Positions 7,568-16,390 of a stretch of DNA of 19,881 bases are shown here, piece after piece. How positions within the stretch are numbered: the first letter of the stretch is position 1; each line of letters begins with the position of its first letter. The notes beneath the pieces were generated by a model. The model was not told where the DNA came from and made no database searches. It saw only the letters and a list, made by a program, of their open reading frames with translations. Position numbers and translations under genes: made by a program. Origin of the DNA: Bryobacterales bacterium (GTDB taxonomy: Bacteria > Acidobacteriota > Terriglobia > Bryobacterales > Bryobacteraceae); assembly GCA_016713735.1 (NCBI GenBank), contig JADJOP010000027.1, positions 1 through 19,881 on the forward strand. The letters run 5' to 3'.

Positions 7568-9679
7568 ATGACCCGTTTCCGCTTCCTCCTGCTCGCCGCG
7601 GCCCTCTGCGCCTGCTCGGCGTCAGCAAAATCCCCCATCACCCACGAGCAGATGTGGAAGATGAAGCGCGTCGGCGCCCCCGTCGTCAGCCCCGATGGCC
7701 GCTGGGCTGTCTTCCTCCTCACCAACCCCGCTTACGACAGCAAAGAGGCCAGCGCCGACCTCTGGCTCATGCCCGCCGACGGCTCCGCCCCTCCCCGCCA
7801 AATCACCTTCACCCGTGGCGGCGAAAGCGGCCCCGCCTGGTCGCCCGATTCCAACCGCATCGTCTTCAGCGCCCGCCGCGAAGGCGACGACGAGTCGCAA
7901 CTCTACCTGCTCAACGTCACCGCCGGCGGCGAGGCCGAACGCCTCACCTCCCTCACCACCGGCGCCGCCAACCCCGCCTGGTCGCCCGACGGCACACGCC
8001 TCGCCTTCATGAGCCGCGTCTACCGCGGCGCCCCCGATGACGAGGCCAACCGCAAAGCCGCCGCTGACCGCAAAGCCCGCAAGTACAAAGCCCACGTCTA
8101 CGAAAGCTTCCCCGTCCGCTACTGGGACCACTGGCTCGACGACCGCGAACCCCACCTCTTCGTCCTCGACCTCGCCACCCGCACCCCGCGCGACCTCTTC
8201 GCCGGCTCCAGCTTCATCGCCGCCCCAGGCTTCGACGGCGCCTCGGCCACCTCCGGCTCTGAGGTCACCGGCGTCTGGACCCCCGACGGCTCGGCCCTCC
8301 TCTTCACCGCCACCCAGAACCGCAACGCCTCGGCCTACGCAAGCGTCCTCACCCACCTCTGGCAGAGTCCCGCCTCGGGCGGCGAACCCGAAACTGGTCG
8401 CCGGCGGCGATTTCAATTTCGCCGATCCCCAATTCTCCGGCGACGGCGCCAGGCTCTACGCCACTCGCGAAGTGGAAAACGACGGCAAGATCTACCACCT
8501 CTCGCGCCTCGTCGCCGCCAGTTGGTCGCCCGCCACTGGCGCCGGAGCCTTTCACCCCGTGGCCCCTGGCTTTGACCGCAGCGTCAACCAGTACACCTTC
8601 TCCCCCGACGGCCGCACCCTCTACCTCACCGCCGAAGAGGCCGGCCACGAGAAGATCTTCACCCTCCCCGCCTCGGGCGGCGCCGCACGCCTCCTCATGC
8701 CCGTCACCGAAGGCGTCTTCACCAGCGTCACCGTCGCCGGCAGCCCCCAGCGCCCCCTCGTCCTCGCTCTCTACAACAGCTCCCGCCAGCCCGGTGAAAT
8801 CGTCGCCATCGAAGGCGGCTCGCGGCGCGCCCTCACTCACTTCAACGACGACGCCGTGGCCTCTATCCAATGGCATCCCGCGCGCGAGTTTTGGTTTACT
8901 TCCGCCAAAGGCAGGAAAATCCACAACACCCTCGTTCTGCCACCTGACTTCGATCCAGGGAAAAAGTATCCGTTAGTAGTATTCATTCATGGCGGCCCTC
9001 ACACCATGACCCGCGACGAGTTTCATCAGCGTTGGAACTTTAACCTCATGGCCGCCCCAGGCTACGCCATCCTGATGACCAATTACACCGGCTCCACCGG
9101 TTTCGGCGAAGAGTTCGCCCAAATGATTCAAAAGGACCCCTCGCCACCCCCGGCGCCGAAATCGAACAGGCCGTCGACGAGGCCCTTAAACAGTTCCCCT
9201 TCCTCGACGGCTCCCGCCTCGCCGCCGGCGGCGCCAGCTACGGCGGCCACCTCGCCAACTGGCTCCAAGGCACCTCCACCCGCTTTCGCTGCCTCTACTC
9301 CCACGCCGGACTCATCAACCTCGAATCCCAATGGGGCACCAGCGACGTCATCTACCACCGCGAACTCGGCAACGGCGGACCCGTGTGGGAACAAGGCCCC
9401 GTGTGGCGCCAGCAAAACCCCATCCGGCTGGCGGCCAAGTTCAAAACGCCCATGCTCCTCACCGTCGGCGAAAACGACTTCCGCGTTCCTCTCAACCAAA
9501 CCCTGGAAAACTGGAGCGTCCTGCAACGGCTTAGAATTCCCAGTAAGTTGATCGTCTTCCCCGAGGAAAATCACTGGATACTCAAAGGCGAAGACAATCG
9601 TTTCTTTTACCAGGAATGGCACGGCTGGCTCGCCCGCTGGCTTGGAAATCTGGAATCTGGAACTTCAGCCCGACGATAA
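7568..9679 (+). CDS. Secreted S9-family (prolyl oligopeptidase/DPP-like) serine peptidase, two frameshifts
   Basis: A signal peptide (MTRFRFLLLAAALCACSASA) leads into a TolB-like beta-propeller with repeated VSPDGRWAVF, AWSPDSNRIVFSA and AWSPDGTRLAFMS segments, then an alpha/beta-hydrolase domain. The hydrolase domain shows HGGPHTM (oxyanion region), the nucleophile motif GASYGGH (Ser near residue 557), GENDFRVP (Asp) and EENHWI (His). The frame breaks near 8387-8391, where SGGEP joins KLVAGGDFNF, and at C-run 9137-9140, where a missing C restores DPLATPGAEIEQAV. Corrected length is about 703 residues, normal for the family. The start is set by the signal peptide and by the -10 box just upstream. 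It probably hydrolyses peptides in the periplasm or outside the cell; the substrate is unknown. Confidence 0.9.
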
Positions 9680-9799
9680 ATCCTGATTCGAGAACTATAG
9701 AGAGCTGCTTATACTACGATAAGAGCCAGTAAGCGGGCGGTTGCGCCTTCGGCAACTCCGCGATCATAGTGAGAGGCGGATGGCGTTGCGCTTAGGAGT

Positions 9800-12193
9800 A
9801 TGATGCGCCGCAGCATTGGAAACGCCGCTGGGGTATGTGCAGTCTGCGCATGTCTCCCCGTGTTTGCGGCGGGCTCAGTGGTGCGCATCGGGGCCGCGCC
9901 CGGCGAACCCGCGGCGTATCTCGACCCTCAGGGCCGCGTGGCCGGCTTCTACGTCGACGTGCTCGATGAGGCCGCCCGCCGCGAGGGGCTCACCGTCGAA
10001 TGGGTCCTCTACCCCCGCCGCTCCGATGAAGCGCTGCTCACCACCGCCGTCGATGTCTGGGCCGCCGCCAATCCCTCCCCCGAACGCCGCGACCGCTTTT
10101 ACCTCAGCCGCCCCTGGTGGGTGGCCGACTACATCCTGCTCGTGCGCGCCGATTCCCCCATCTACAAACCGCCCGACACCGCCGCGCGCACGGTCCTGTT
10201 CTCCGAGTTTCCCCCCTCCGGCAAGCTCGCCTACACCACCCTGCCCCAAGCCAAACTGCTCCCGCGCCCCTCGGCCCAGGAGCGCCTGGTGGCCGTGTGC
10301 GCGGGCCAGGCCGATGCGGCTCTGCTCGACTCCAACGACCTGCAGCGCATGCTCCACATACGCCCGCCGGGCTGCGAATCCACCCCGTTGCGGCAGGTTC
10401 CCCACCGCGACATGAAGATGGAGCTGAGCATGATGTCGCTTCCGGCGAAGAAGGCGCTCGTCGAACGCCTCCGCGCCCGCATCGATTCCATGATCCGCGA
10501 CGGCACTCTGCCCGTCCTTGCCTCCGCCTACCCCGTGCTCTCCTCCTACAGCAGCGATGTCATGATGTCCGCCGAACGCGCCTCCTATGAGCGGCGCTAC
10601 TATCTCGTCGGCTTCCTCGGTTCCCTCCTCGCCGTGGCCACCATGCTCGTCCTGCTCCTGCTGCTGCGCCAGGCCCACTCCCGCACCCGCCGCGCCCTGA
10701 GTAAGGCGCGGGAGTTCTCCCGCGCCAAAAGCGAGTTCATGGCCGTCATGAGCCATGAAATCCGCACCCCCATGCACGCCGCCCTCGGCTTCACCGAACT
10801 GCTCATGCGCACCCCGCTGCGCGAGGACCAGCGCGAATACGCCGCCTCCGTGCGCAACTCCGTGCAGTGCCTGCTCAGCATCATCAACGACGTCCTCGAC
10901 CTGGCCCGCCTCCGCATGGGCCCCCTCCCGGTGGCCGCCGAATCATTCTCCCCCGGTCAACTGGGCGTCGAAATCGCATCCATGATGGAGGTCATCGCCG
11001 AAGCCGCCGGCCTGCGTTTCGTCCTGCGCCTCGATCCCGCCCTGCCCGCCCGCGTCACCGCCGACGCTGGACGCCTCCGCCAGATCGCCACCAACCTCTG
11101 CGGCAACGCCGTCAAATTCACCGAAACCGGCCAGATCGAACTCGCCGTCAAGGCCTCGCCCGCCGAACCCGATGCGGGCTGGCTCGAACTGGAGGTCCAC
11201 GACACAGGTCCGGGCATCTCGGGCGAGCAACAGCAGCTCATCTTCCGGCCCTTCGTCCAGCTCGATAGCTCCACCACGCGCCGCCGCGGCGGCAGCGGTC
11301 TCGGCCTCGCCATCGTCGCCCGCCTCTGCGAGGCCATGGGCGGCTCGGTGTCGGTGGAAAGCAAGGTCGGTGAGGGCTCCCTCTTTCGCGTCAAAATCCC
11401 CGTCAGCGGCATCTCCAGCCAAAGCTGGATCGAGGAGTTGAGCCTCCCGCGCGAAGCCGTCACCCTCATCGGCGCCAACGACCCGCGCGTGGAGACCCTC
11501 CACGCCTTCCTCCAGTCCGCCGGCGTCTCCGTGGAGCGGCTGCTGCCCGGCGGCAAACCGCCCTCCCACTCCCTCGCCATCGTCTGCGGCAGCGCCACCC
11601 TGCTCCGCATGGAACCCTGCCGCGGACGGCTCATCCTGGCTGCCTCCAGCGTGGAAATCGCCGACCTACCCGATTGGGCCCGCCAGCGCGTCACTGCCTT
11701 CCTCCCCTGGCCCGCCGTGGGCGTCATGCTTCGCGATGCCCTCACCGGCCCAGCCCTGCCCCAGGTCGTCGAGCCCCCGCCGGAATCCTCCGCTGAACCC
11801 AACGGCGGTCTCCTCGTCGTCGAGGATAACGAGGTCAACCGCCGCGTCATGAAGGGCATGTTGACCCACCTCGGCTGGCAGGTCGAACTGGCCGGCAACG
11901 GCCTGGAAGCGCTGCAACGGTTTGACCACGGCCACTACGCCGCCATCCTCATGGACTGCCAGATGCCTGTCATGGATGGCCTCCAGGCCACCACCGAAAT
12001 CCGCAAACGGCAAAACGGCGCCCGCATACCCATCATCGGCGTCACCGCGGCCGCCTTTCAGGAAGACCGCGACCGCTGCTTTGCCGCCGGCATGGACGAC
12101 TTTCTCCCCAAACCCGTCACCCTCGACCAGCTCAGCCAGGTGCTCGACAAGTGGGTCAAACGCGCCCCAACGCCCGGCCTGGTGGGCGACTGA
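9800..12193 (+). CDS. BvgS-like hybrid sensor histidine kinase with periplasmic solute-binding sensor
   Basis: The gene is intact, 797 residues from the first ATG. A signal-like N-terminus is followed by a periplasmic solute-binding family 3 domain (about 28-250, with VVRIGAAPGEPAAYLDPQGR and VAGFYVDVLDEAAR). A transmembrane helix lies at about 268-289. The HisKA domain has MSHEIRTPMH with phospho-acceptor His319. The HATPase has its N box around 432-436, DTGPGIS from 468 and GSGLGL at about 498. Residues around 545-650 look like a degenerate receiver with no acceptor Asp. A true receiver follows, with VVEDNEVNRR, Asp719 in MDCQMPVMDG and Lys771 in PKPVT. It should sense a small ligand in the periplasm and pass phosphate His to Asp; no output domain or partner regulator is adjacent. 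AGGAG at 9794-9798 fits the second ATG (9803, four-base gap) better than the first. Confidence 0.95.
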   Translation: MMRRSIGNAAGVCAVCACLPVFAAGSVVRIGAAPGEPAAYLDPQGRVAGFYVDVLDEAARREGLTVEWVLYPRRSDEALLTTAVDVWAAANPSPERRDRFYLSRPWWVADYILLVRADSPIYKPPDTAARTVLFSEFPPSGKLAYTTLPQAKLLPRPSAQERLVAVCAGQADAALLDSNDLQRMLHIRPPGCESTPLRQVPHRDMKMELSMMSLPAKKALVERLRARIDSMIRDGTLPVLASAYPVLSSYSSDVMMSAERASYERRYYLVGFLGSLLAVATMLVLLLLLRQAHSRTRRALSKAREFSRAKSEFMAVMSHEIRTPMHAALGFTELLMRTPLREDQREYAASVRNSVQCLLSIINDVLDLARLRMGPLPVAAESFSPGQLGVEIASMMEVIAEAAGLRFVLRLDPALPARVTADAGRLRQIATNLCGNAVKFTETGQIELAVKASPAEPDAGWLELEVHDTGPGISGEQQQLIFRPFVQLDSSTTRRRGGSGLGLAIVARLCEAMGGSVSVESKVGEGSLFRVKIPVSGISSQSWIEELSLPREAVTLIGANDPRVETLHAFLQSAGVSVERLLPGGKPPSHSLAIVCGSATLLRMEPCRGRLILAASSVEIADLPDWARQRVTAFLPWPAVGVMLRDALTGPALPQVVEPPPESSAEPNGGLLVVEDNEVNRRVMKGMLTHLGWQVELAGNGLEALQRFDHGHYAAILMDCQMPVMDGLQATTEIRKRQNGARIPIIGVTAAAFQEDRDRCFAAGMDDFLPKPVTLDQLSQVLDKWVKRAPTPGLVGD

Positions 12194-12218
12194 CCAGCCG
12201 CCCACCGCCGTCCGCGCG

Positions 12219-13373
12219 CTACTTCTTCCGTACCTGCTTCACCTTCTCCCAACGCCCCGACTTGGCCGACTGCAACACCGCGTCGGTCACATGGTCCGTC
12301 GCCAGGCCATCCCGGAAACTCGGCCCCGCCGGCTTGCCGTCCTGCAAGCCCTGCAGGAAGTCGGCCACCTGGTGAATGAACGTGTGCTCGTAGCCGATCT
12401 GCAACCCCGGCACCCACCAGTGCTTCATGTACGGATGGTCGCCGTCGGTGATGTGCAGCGCCCGCCAGCCGCGCACAATCCCTTCATCGCGGTGATCGAA
12501 ATACTGCAGCCGGTGCAGGTCATGCAGATCCCAGAAAATCGAGGCGTGCTCGCCGTTAATCTCAAACGTGTAGAGCGCTTTGTGCCCGCGGGCGTAGCGC
12601 GTCGACTCAAACGTCGCCATCGAACCGTTGGAAAACCGCGCCAGAAACGCGCTCGCGTCGTCAATGCCGACCTTCTCCACCTTGCCCGAGATCGTGTGCT
12701 TGCGCTCTTTGATGAAGGTTTCGGTCATCGCCGTCACCTTGTCGATCGGCCCGTTCAACCACAGCGCCGTGTCGATGCAGTGCGCCAGCAAATCGCCCGT
12801 CACGCCCGAGCCGGCCACCTTCACATCCAGCCGCCACAGTCCCGCGCCGCCCTGCGGCAGGTCTTTCGAAATCGTCCAGTCCTGCAGGAACTTCGCGCGG
12901 TAATGAAAGATGCGCCCCAGCCGCCCTTCGTCAATCAACTGCTTGGCCAGCGTCACCGCCGGAACCCGGCGGTAGTTGTACCAGACCATGTTCGGCACCT
13001 TGGCCTTCTCCACCGCCTTCACCATCGTCTCGGCCTGCGCCCCGTTCATCGCCAGCGGCTTCTCGCACAAAATCATCTTGCCCGCCGCCGCCGCCGCCAT
13101 CGCCATCTCGGCGTGCGTGTTGTTCGGGCTGGCGATGTCGATCAGGTCGATGTCCTTGCGCGCGATCAGCTTCTTCCAGTCCGTCTCCACCGACGCATAG
13201 CCCCACTGCTCGGCGAACGCCTTCGCTTTAGCCCCGTCGCGCGCGCAGATGGCCTGCAACACGGGCTAATACTCGAGGTCGAAAAAGTTGTTCACCTTGC
13301 GAAACGCATTCGAGTGCGTACGGCCCATGAAGCCGTAGCCGATCATGCCCACATTCAGTTTCTTCTTTGCCAA
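12219..13373 (-). CDS. Gfo/Idh/MocA-family NAD(P) oxidoreductase with an in-frame TAG at 13266-13268
   Basis: These enzymes oxidise or reduce sugar and polyol hydroxyls. The N-terminal Rossmann motif reads VGMIGYGFMGRTHSNAF. It is followed by IDIASPNNTHAEM and MILCEKPLAMN, which holds the conserved EKP lysine, and by GDLLAHCIDTALWL with a likely catalytic His. The start is TTG at 13373-13371, supported by AGGAG on the minus strand at 13385-13381 with a seven-base gap. A TAG interrupts the frame after FFDLEY; related proteins usually continue with a residue then PVL, so one base change from CAG is the simplest explanation. Downstream of the stop the protein is clean to TAG at 12219-12221. Corrected length is about 384 residues, normal. 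It is the last gene of the four-gene minus-strand operon, 10 bp behind the isomerase gene whose stop codon overlaps its ribosome site. Confidence 0.9.
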
Positions 13374-13383
13374 GGCGGGTCTC

Positions 13384-14421
13384 CTATTCACTCCAGCCAT
13401 GCGCGTTGCGCACGGCGATCATCGCGGCCAGAATGTCGTTCCACGTCTGCGGGTTCATCATCACGTCGTTGGAAAACATGCAGCCGTCCCAGCAGATGTG
13501 CGCCATCCGCTTGGTGAGCTGGCCATCCTCATCGCGCAGCCAGTAGCCGGCGTCGCGGGCGATGTTCAGCTTCCCGTTGGGATCCGTGGCCTGGCAATGC
13601 CGCCCCGTCTTATCGTGCGAACCCTGCCCCTTCACCGTGGCGTCGTTCTGTGCCACGTGGAAGTCAATCGTCCACGGCCGCAGCGCTTTGGTCAATGTGC
13701 GCAGCCCCGCCGCCAGCCCCGCTTCGTCCCAATTGAAGTCAGCGGGCACAATGCGGTCTTCCGGCGCGTTGTAGCCCAGCGTGTAGAGCAGCGTGTGCGC
13801 CATGTCGGCCTGGAAGCCGATATGCTCCGGCCGCCCCACCATTTCCAGCAACTGCACCATCTTCTTCCAGCCGTGCATGCCGCCCCAACAGATCTCGCCC
13901 TCGGCCGCCAGCAGCTCGCCATAGCCATCGGCGATGTCGCACGCTTCGCGGAACGTCGCCGCGATCTTCTTCTGGTTGCCCTCCGGATCGGCACTCCAGT
14001 CGTGCACACTCGCCGCCGAATCGATGCGCACCACGCCCGACGGCCGGATGCCTAGGTCCTTCAACTGCTTCCCAATCGCGCACGCCTTGCGCACCTGCGT
14101 CAGGAACGCCTTGCGCTCGTCCTCGCTCCCCATCGCCGAACCGCCCCCCGTCGGCGGCCACACCGGCGCCACCAGCGAGCCCACGGCAAAGCCGTGCTTG
14201 GCAATCTTGTCCGCCAGGCCCTTGATGTCATCCGCCGTCGAGTCGATGCTCGTGTGCGGATCGGCCAAAAACAGATCGACGCCCTCAAACCGCTGGCCGT
14301 CGACCTCAGCCGCCGCCGTCATCGCAAGCATCGTGTCCAGGCCGATCGGCGGCTCCGAGTCCGGACCCTTGCCGACCAGGCCGGGCCACATCGCATTGTG
14401 GAGTTTAGGGTAGTTGTTCAT
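13384..14421 (-). CDS. TIM-barrel sugar phosphate isomerase/epimerase-like protein
   Basis: This intact 345-residue protein starts MNNYPKLHNAMWPGLVGK at ATG 14421-14419, with GAAGGA five bases upstream. The segments FEGVDLFLADPHT, KIAKHGFAVGSLVAPVWPPT, GEICWGGMHGWKKM, HIGFQADMAHTLLYTLGYN, WTIDFHVAQND and MAHICWDGCMF carry the acidic and His residues expected for metal binding in xylose-isomerase-like TIM barrels. The family interconverts or epimerises sugars and keto-acids, often alongside Gfo/Idh/MocA oxidoreductases, exactly as here. The longer upstream frame to 14652 overlaps the amidohydrolase and is not used. The substrate cannot be named. Confidence 0.88.
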   Translation of the reverse strand: MNNYPKLHNAMWPGLVGKGPDSEPPIGLDTMLAMTAAAEVDGQRFEGVDLFLADPHTSIDSTADDIKGLADKIAKHGFAVGSLVAPVWPPTGGGSAMGSEDERKAFLTQVRKACAIGKQLKDLGIRPSGVVRIDSAASVHDWSADPEGNQKKIAATFREACDIADGYGELLAAEGEICWGGMHGWKKMVQLLEMVGRPEHIGFQADMAHTLLYTLGYNAPEDRIVPADFNWDEAGLAAGLRTLTKALRPWTIDFHVAQNDATVKGQGSHDKTGRHCQATDPNGKLNIARDAGYWLRDEDGQLTKRMAHICWDGCMFSNDVMMNPQTWNDILAAMIAVRNAHGWSE

Positions 14422-14441
14422 TGCAGTCCTTCGGGCATATT

Positions 14442-15188
14442 TTACAGGCCGAACACGCGGCACGGGGTGTCCCACAAAATGGCGCGCCGCGCTTCCGCCG
14501 TCAGGTCCAGTGTGAAGATCTTGCCGAGCTCGGCATCGAGGCTCTCCGGCAGGTCGGAGCCCGCCATCAGCCGCGAAGCCTCCACCTGCGCCACCACCTC
14601 GGCGCAATGATGCGGCATCAGGCTCGACAGCTCGATCACAATGTTCGGGCACACCTGCGCCGCCACAATCGCTTCCAGGTAATACACGCTGCCGCCCGCA
14701 TGCCCGAGGATGATCGTGACTTCCGGAAACCGCCGCGCCGCGGCGATAAACAGCGATGGCAACGCGAACGGAATCCCCGTGCCTGTGTGCGCCACGATGG
14801 GCAGCTTGTGCTCGGCCGCCGCTTCAAAAAAGAAATCGCTCCGCCGCGACACCGGATTCAGCGGCTGATACTGCGGCTGCAGCTTCAGCGCCCGCAACCC
14901 TAGCTCCTCCACGCACCGCCGCACCTCATCGCGAAACTCATCCAGCGGCACAAACGGATTCAGGCAGATCGCCCCGGTGAACCGCTCCGGATGCGCCCGC
15001 ACCGCCGCCGCAATCAGATCATGCTGCGCCCGGTAGTCGTCCACCACGGGGAAGGGAATCAGCAGCGAACGGTCTACGCCGTAACGGTCCATGTGGCCCA
15101 GCATCTCATCCACATCGGCCGTCCGCCCGCTGTGCCGTGCCGTGCCCAGGTGTGTATGTGTGTCGAAAACGCGGTAGCCGTCGCGCAT
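14442..15188 (-). CDS. Amidohydrolase 2-family metal-dependent hydrolase
   Basis: The protein is intact at 248 residues. It begins MRDGYRVFDTHTHLG, with the metal-binding HxH at His11 and His13. Later metal or catalytic residues appear in PIVAHTGTG, IILGHAGG and LMAGSDLPES. This set is typical of the amidohydrolase 2 family (PF04909), which includes hydrolases and decarboxylases of ring or acyl substrates. The start ATG at 15188-15186 lies 12 bp after the dehydrogenase stop, and the gene ends 20 bp before the isomerase start, so the three are surely co-transcribed. A hydrolysis or decarboxylation step between dehydrogenase and isomerase is a reasonable guess. Confidence 0.88.
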   Translation of the reverse strand: MRDGYRVFDTHTHLGTARHSGRTADVDEMLGHMDRYGVDRSLLIPFPVVDDYRAQHDLIAAAVRAHPERFTGAICLNPFVPLDEFRDEVRRCVEELGLRALKLQPQYQPLNPVSRRSDFFFEAAAEHKLPIVAHTGTGIPFALPSLFIAAARRFPEVTIILGHAGGSVYYLEAIVAAQVCPNIVIELSSLMPHHCAEVVAQVEASRLMAGSDLPESLDAELGKIFTLDLTAEARRAILWDTPCRVFGL

Positions 15189-15200
15189 AGTCAGGCCGGG

Positions 15201-16233
15201 CTAGAGCGCTTCCAAAATGCGGTCCGTCATCTGCTGCGTGGAAAGCGTGCCGCCCAGGTCGGATGTGCGGTTGGCGCTGTTCGCGCACACATGCGCCACC
15301 GCCCGGCGGATCAGGTTCGCCCCGCGCGTTGTCTCCTCGCCCGGCAGCCAGTCGAGCATCATCGCCGCCGACAAAATCGTCGCCACCGGATTGGCGATCC
15401 CCTTTCCCGCAATGGTCGGCGCCGACCCATGCGAGGGCTGAAACACGGCGTGCTTCTCGCCGATATCGGCCGACGGCGCCATCCCCATGCCGCCCACCAG
15501 CCCCGCCGCCAGGTCGCTCAGAATGTCGCCAAACAGGTTCTCCATCACCATCACATCGAAGTCCTGCGGGCGCTGCAGCAGATAGAGCGTGGCTGCATCC
15601 ACATACACCCGCTCCGTGGCCACATCGGGAAACTCCGTCGCCACGTGATCGAACACCATGCGCAAAAACGCCATCGACGGCAGCACGTTGGCCTTGTCCA
15701 CCAGCGTGCAGAGCTTGCGCCGCCGCCGCGCCTCCTGAAACGCCGCCCTCACAATGCGCTCCGCCCCGCGCCGCGTCACCACGAGGTGATCGCGCACCTC
15801 CTCGGCGTCCTTCGGCCACGGATTCTTACGCGTCGCAAACAGCCCCTCGGTGTTCTCGCGGAAGATCACCAGGTCAATGCCGCCCTCTTGAAATCCCTTC
15901 AGCGGCGTGTGCGCGGCGTTGTAAAGATGAATCGGCCGGATGCCGGCGTAGAGGTCGAGTTCCTCGCGCAGGTCCAGTTGCGGCGCCATCTCCGTGCCCC
16001 CCGGCCAGCGCACGTCGTGCGTGCGCCGAACGGCACGCCTCCATCGTCTCCTCCGGCAGCGGATTCCCCGAGCGCAAATACTCGCCCGCCCCCGCCGGAA
16101 ATTCGTTAAACACCAGCGTCACGCCGGTCAGTTTCGACTGCACCGCTTCCAATACCTGCAAGGCGGAGGCAACCACCTCGGGTCCAATACCGTCGCCGCC
16201 AAGCACGGCGATCCGGAAAAAATGAGTTTGCAT
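15201..16233 (-). CDS. Isopropylmalate/isocitrate-type beta-decarboxylating dehydrogenase with a small internal deletion near 16015
   Basis: The N-terminus (MQTHFFRIAVLGGDGIGPEV) and the body match the NAD-dependent 2-hydroxyacid beta-decarboxylating dehydrogenases: VIFRENTEGLF with the substrate-binding Arg, VDKANVL with the catalytic Lys, MVMENLFGDILSDLAAGL with metal-binding aspartates, and FQPSHGSAPTIAGKGIANP for the nucleotide. RENTEGLF is more like isocitrate or tartrate dehydrogenase than classic LeuB. The frame changes between EACRSA and DVRWPGGTE, and about ten residues normally found there are missing, so roughly 26 bases seem lost along with the frame. The junction lies in a 7-bp inverted repeat (16008-16026). 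A TATAAT box 12 bases before the ATG (16233-16231) starts the operon. Its place outside a leucine cluster suggests a catabolic substrate. Confidence 0.87.
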
Positions 16234-16245
16234 GAGTTCGACGCG

Positions 16246-16251
16246 ATTATA
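16246..16251 (-). promoter_or_regulatory. Consensus -10 box of the four-gene catabolic operon
   Basis: TATAAT reads on the minus strand from 16251 to 16246, 12 bases before the dehydrogenase ATG. Transcription starting 6-7 bases downstream would leave a leader of about five bases, with no room for a ribosome site. No good -35 box is visible at 16-18 bases. Confidence 0.55.
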
Positions 16252-16375
16252 TCGCCGTGGCCCGCCAACAGGTTCGCATCGCCATCCCTCACCGCCCCGC
16301 CTCAGCCCCGCGCCCGCCCCGCCCTAGCCCCGCTCACCGCCCCGCCTCCGCCATTTCCGTTCCGGCTCCAATTGG

Positions 16376-16381
16376 TATACA
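16376..16381 (+). promoter_or_regulatory. Extended -10 box of the bicupin gene
   Basis: TATACA is preceded by TGG, giving a TGn extended -10, and is followed nine bases later by the ATG at 16391. The leader would be two to three bases at most. A -35 is weak at best (TTTCCG, 16354-16359). Confidence 0.5.
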
Positions 16382-16390
16382 GTGCTCGGA

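Noticed and set aside
7622..8416. 264-residue minus-strand open frame inside the S9 peptidase gene
   Set aside because: It is glycine/alanine/valine-rich shadow of a high-GC coding strand; the plus strand has the signal peptide and propeller motifs.
9875..10777. 300-residue minus-strand open frame opposite the histidine kinase
   Set aside because: The plus strand encodes an intact kinase with all motifs; the antisense frame has no recognisable domain.
12194..13517. Long plus-strand open frame opposite the Gfo/Idh/MocA gene
   Set aside because: Composition is His/Arg/Pro-rich antisense of the oxidoreductase, with no domain features.
14422..14652. Upstream extension of the TIM-barrel isomerase frame
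   Set aside because: It overlaps the amidohydrolase C-terminus; the ATG at 14421 has a well-placed ribosome site.
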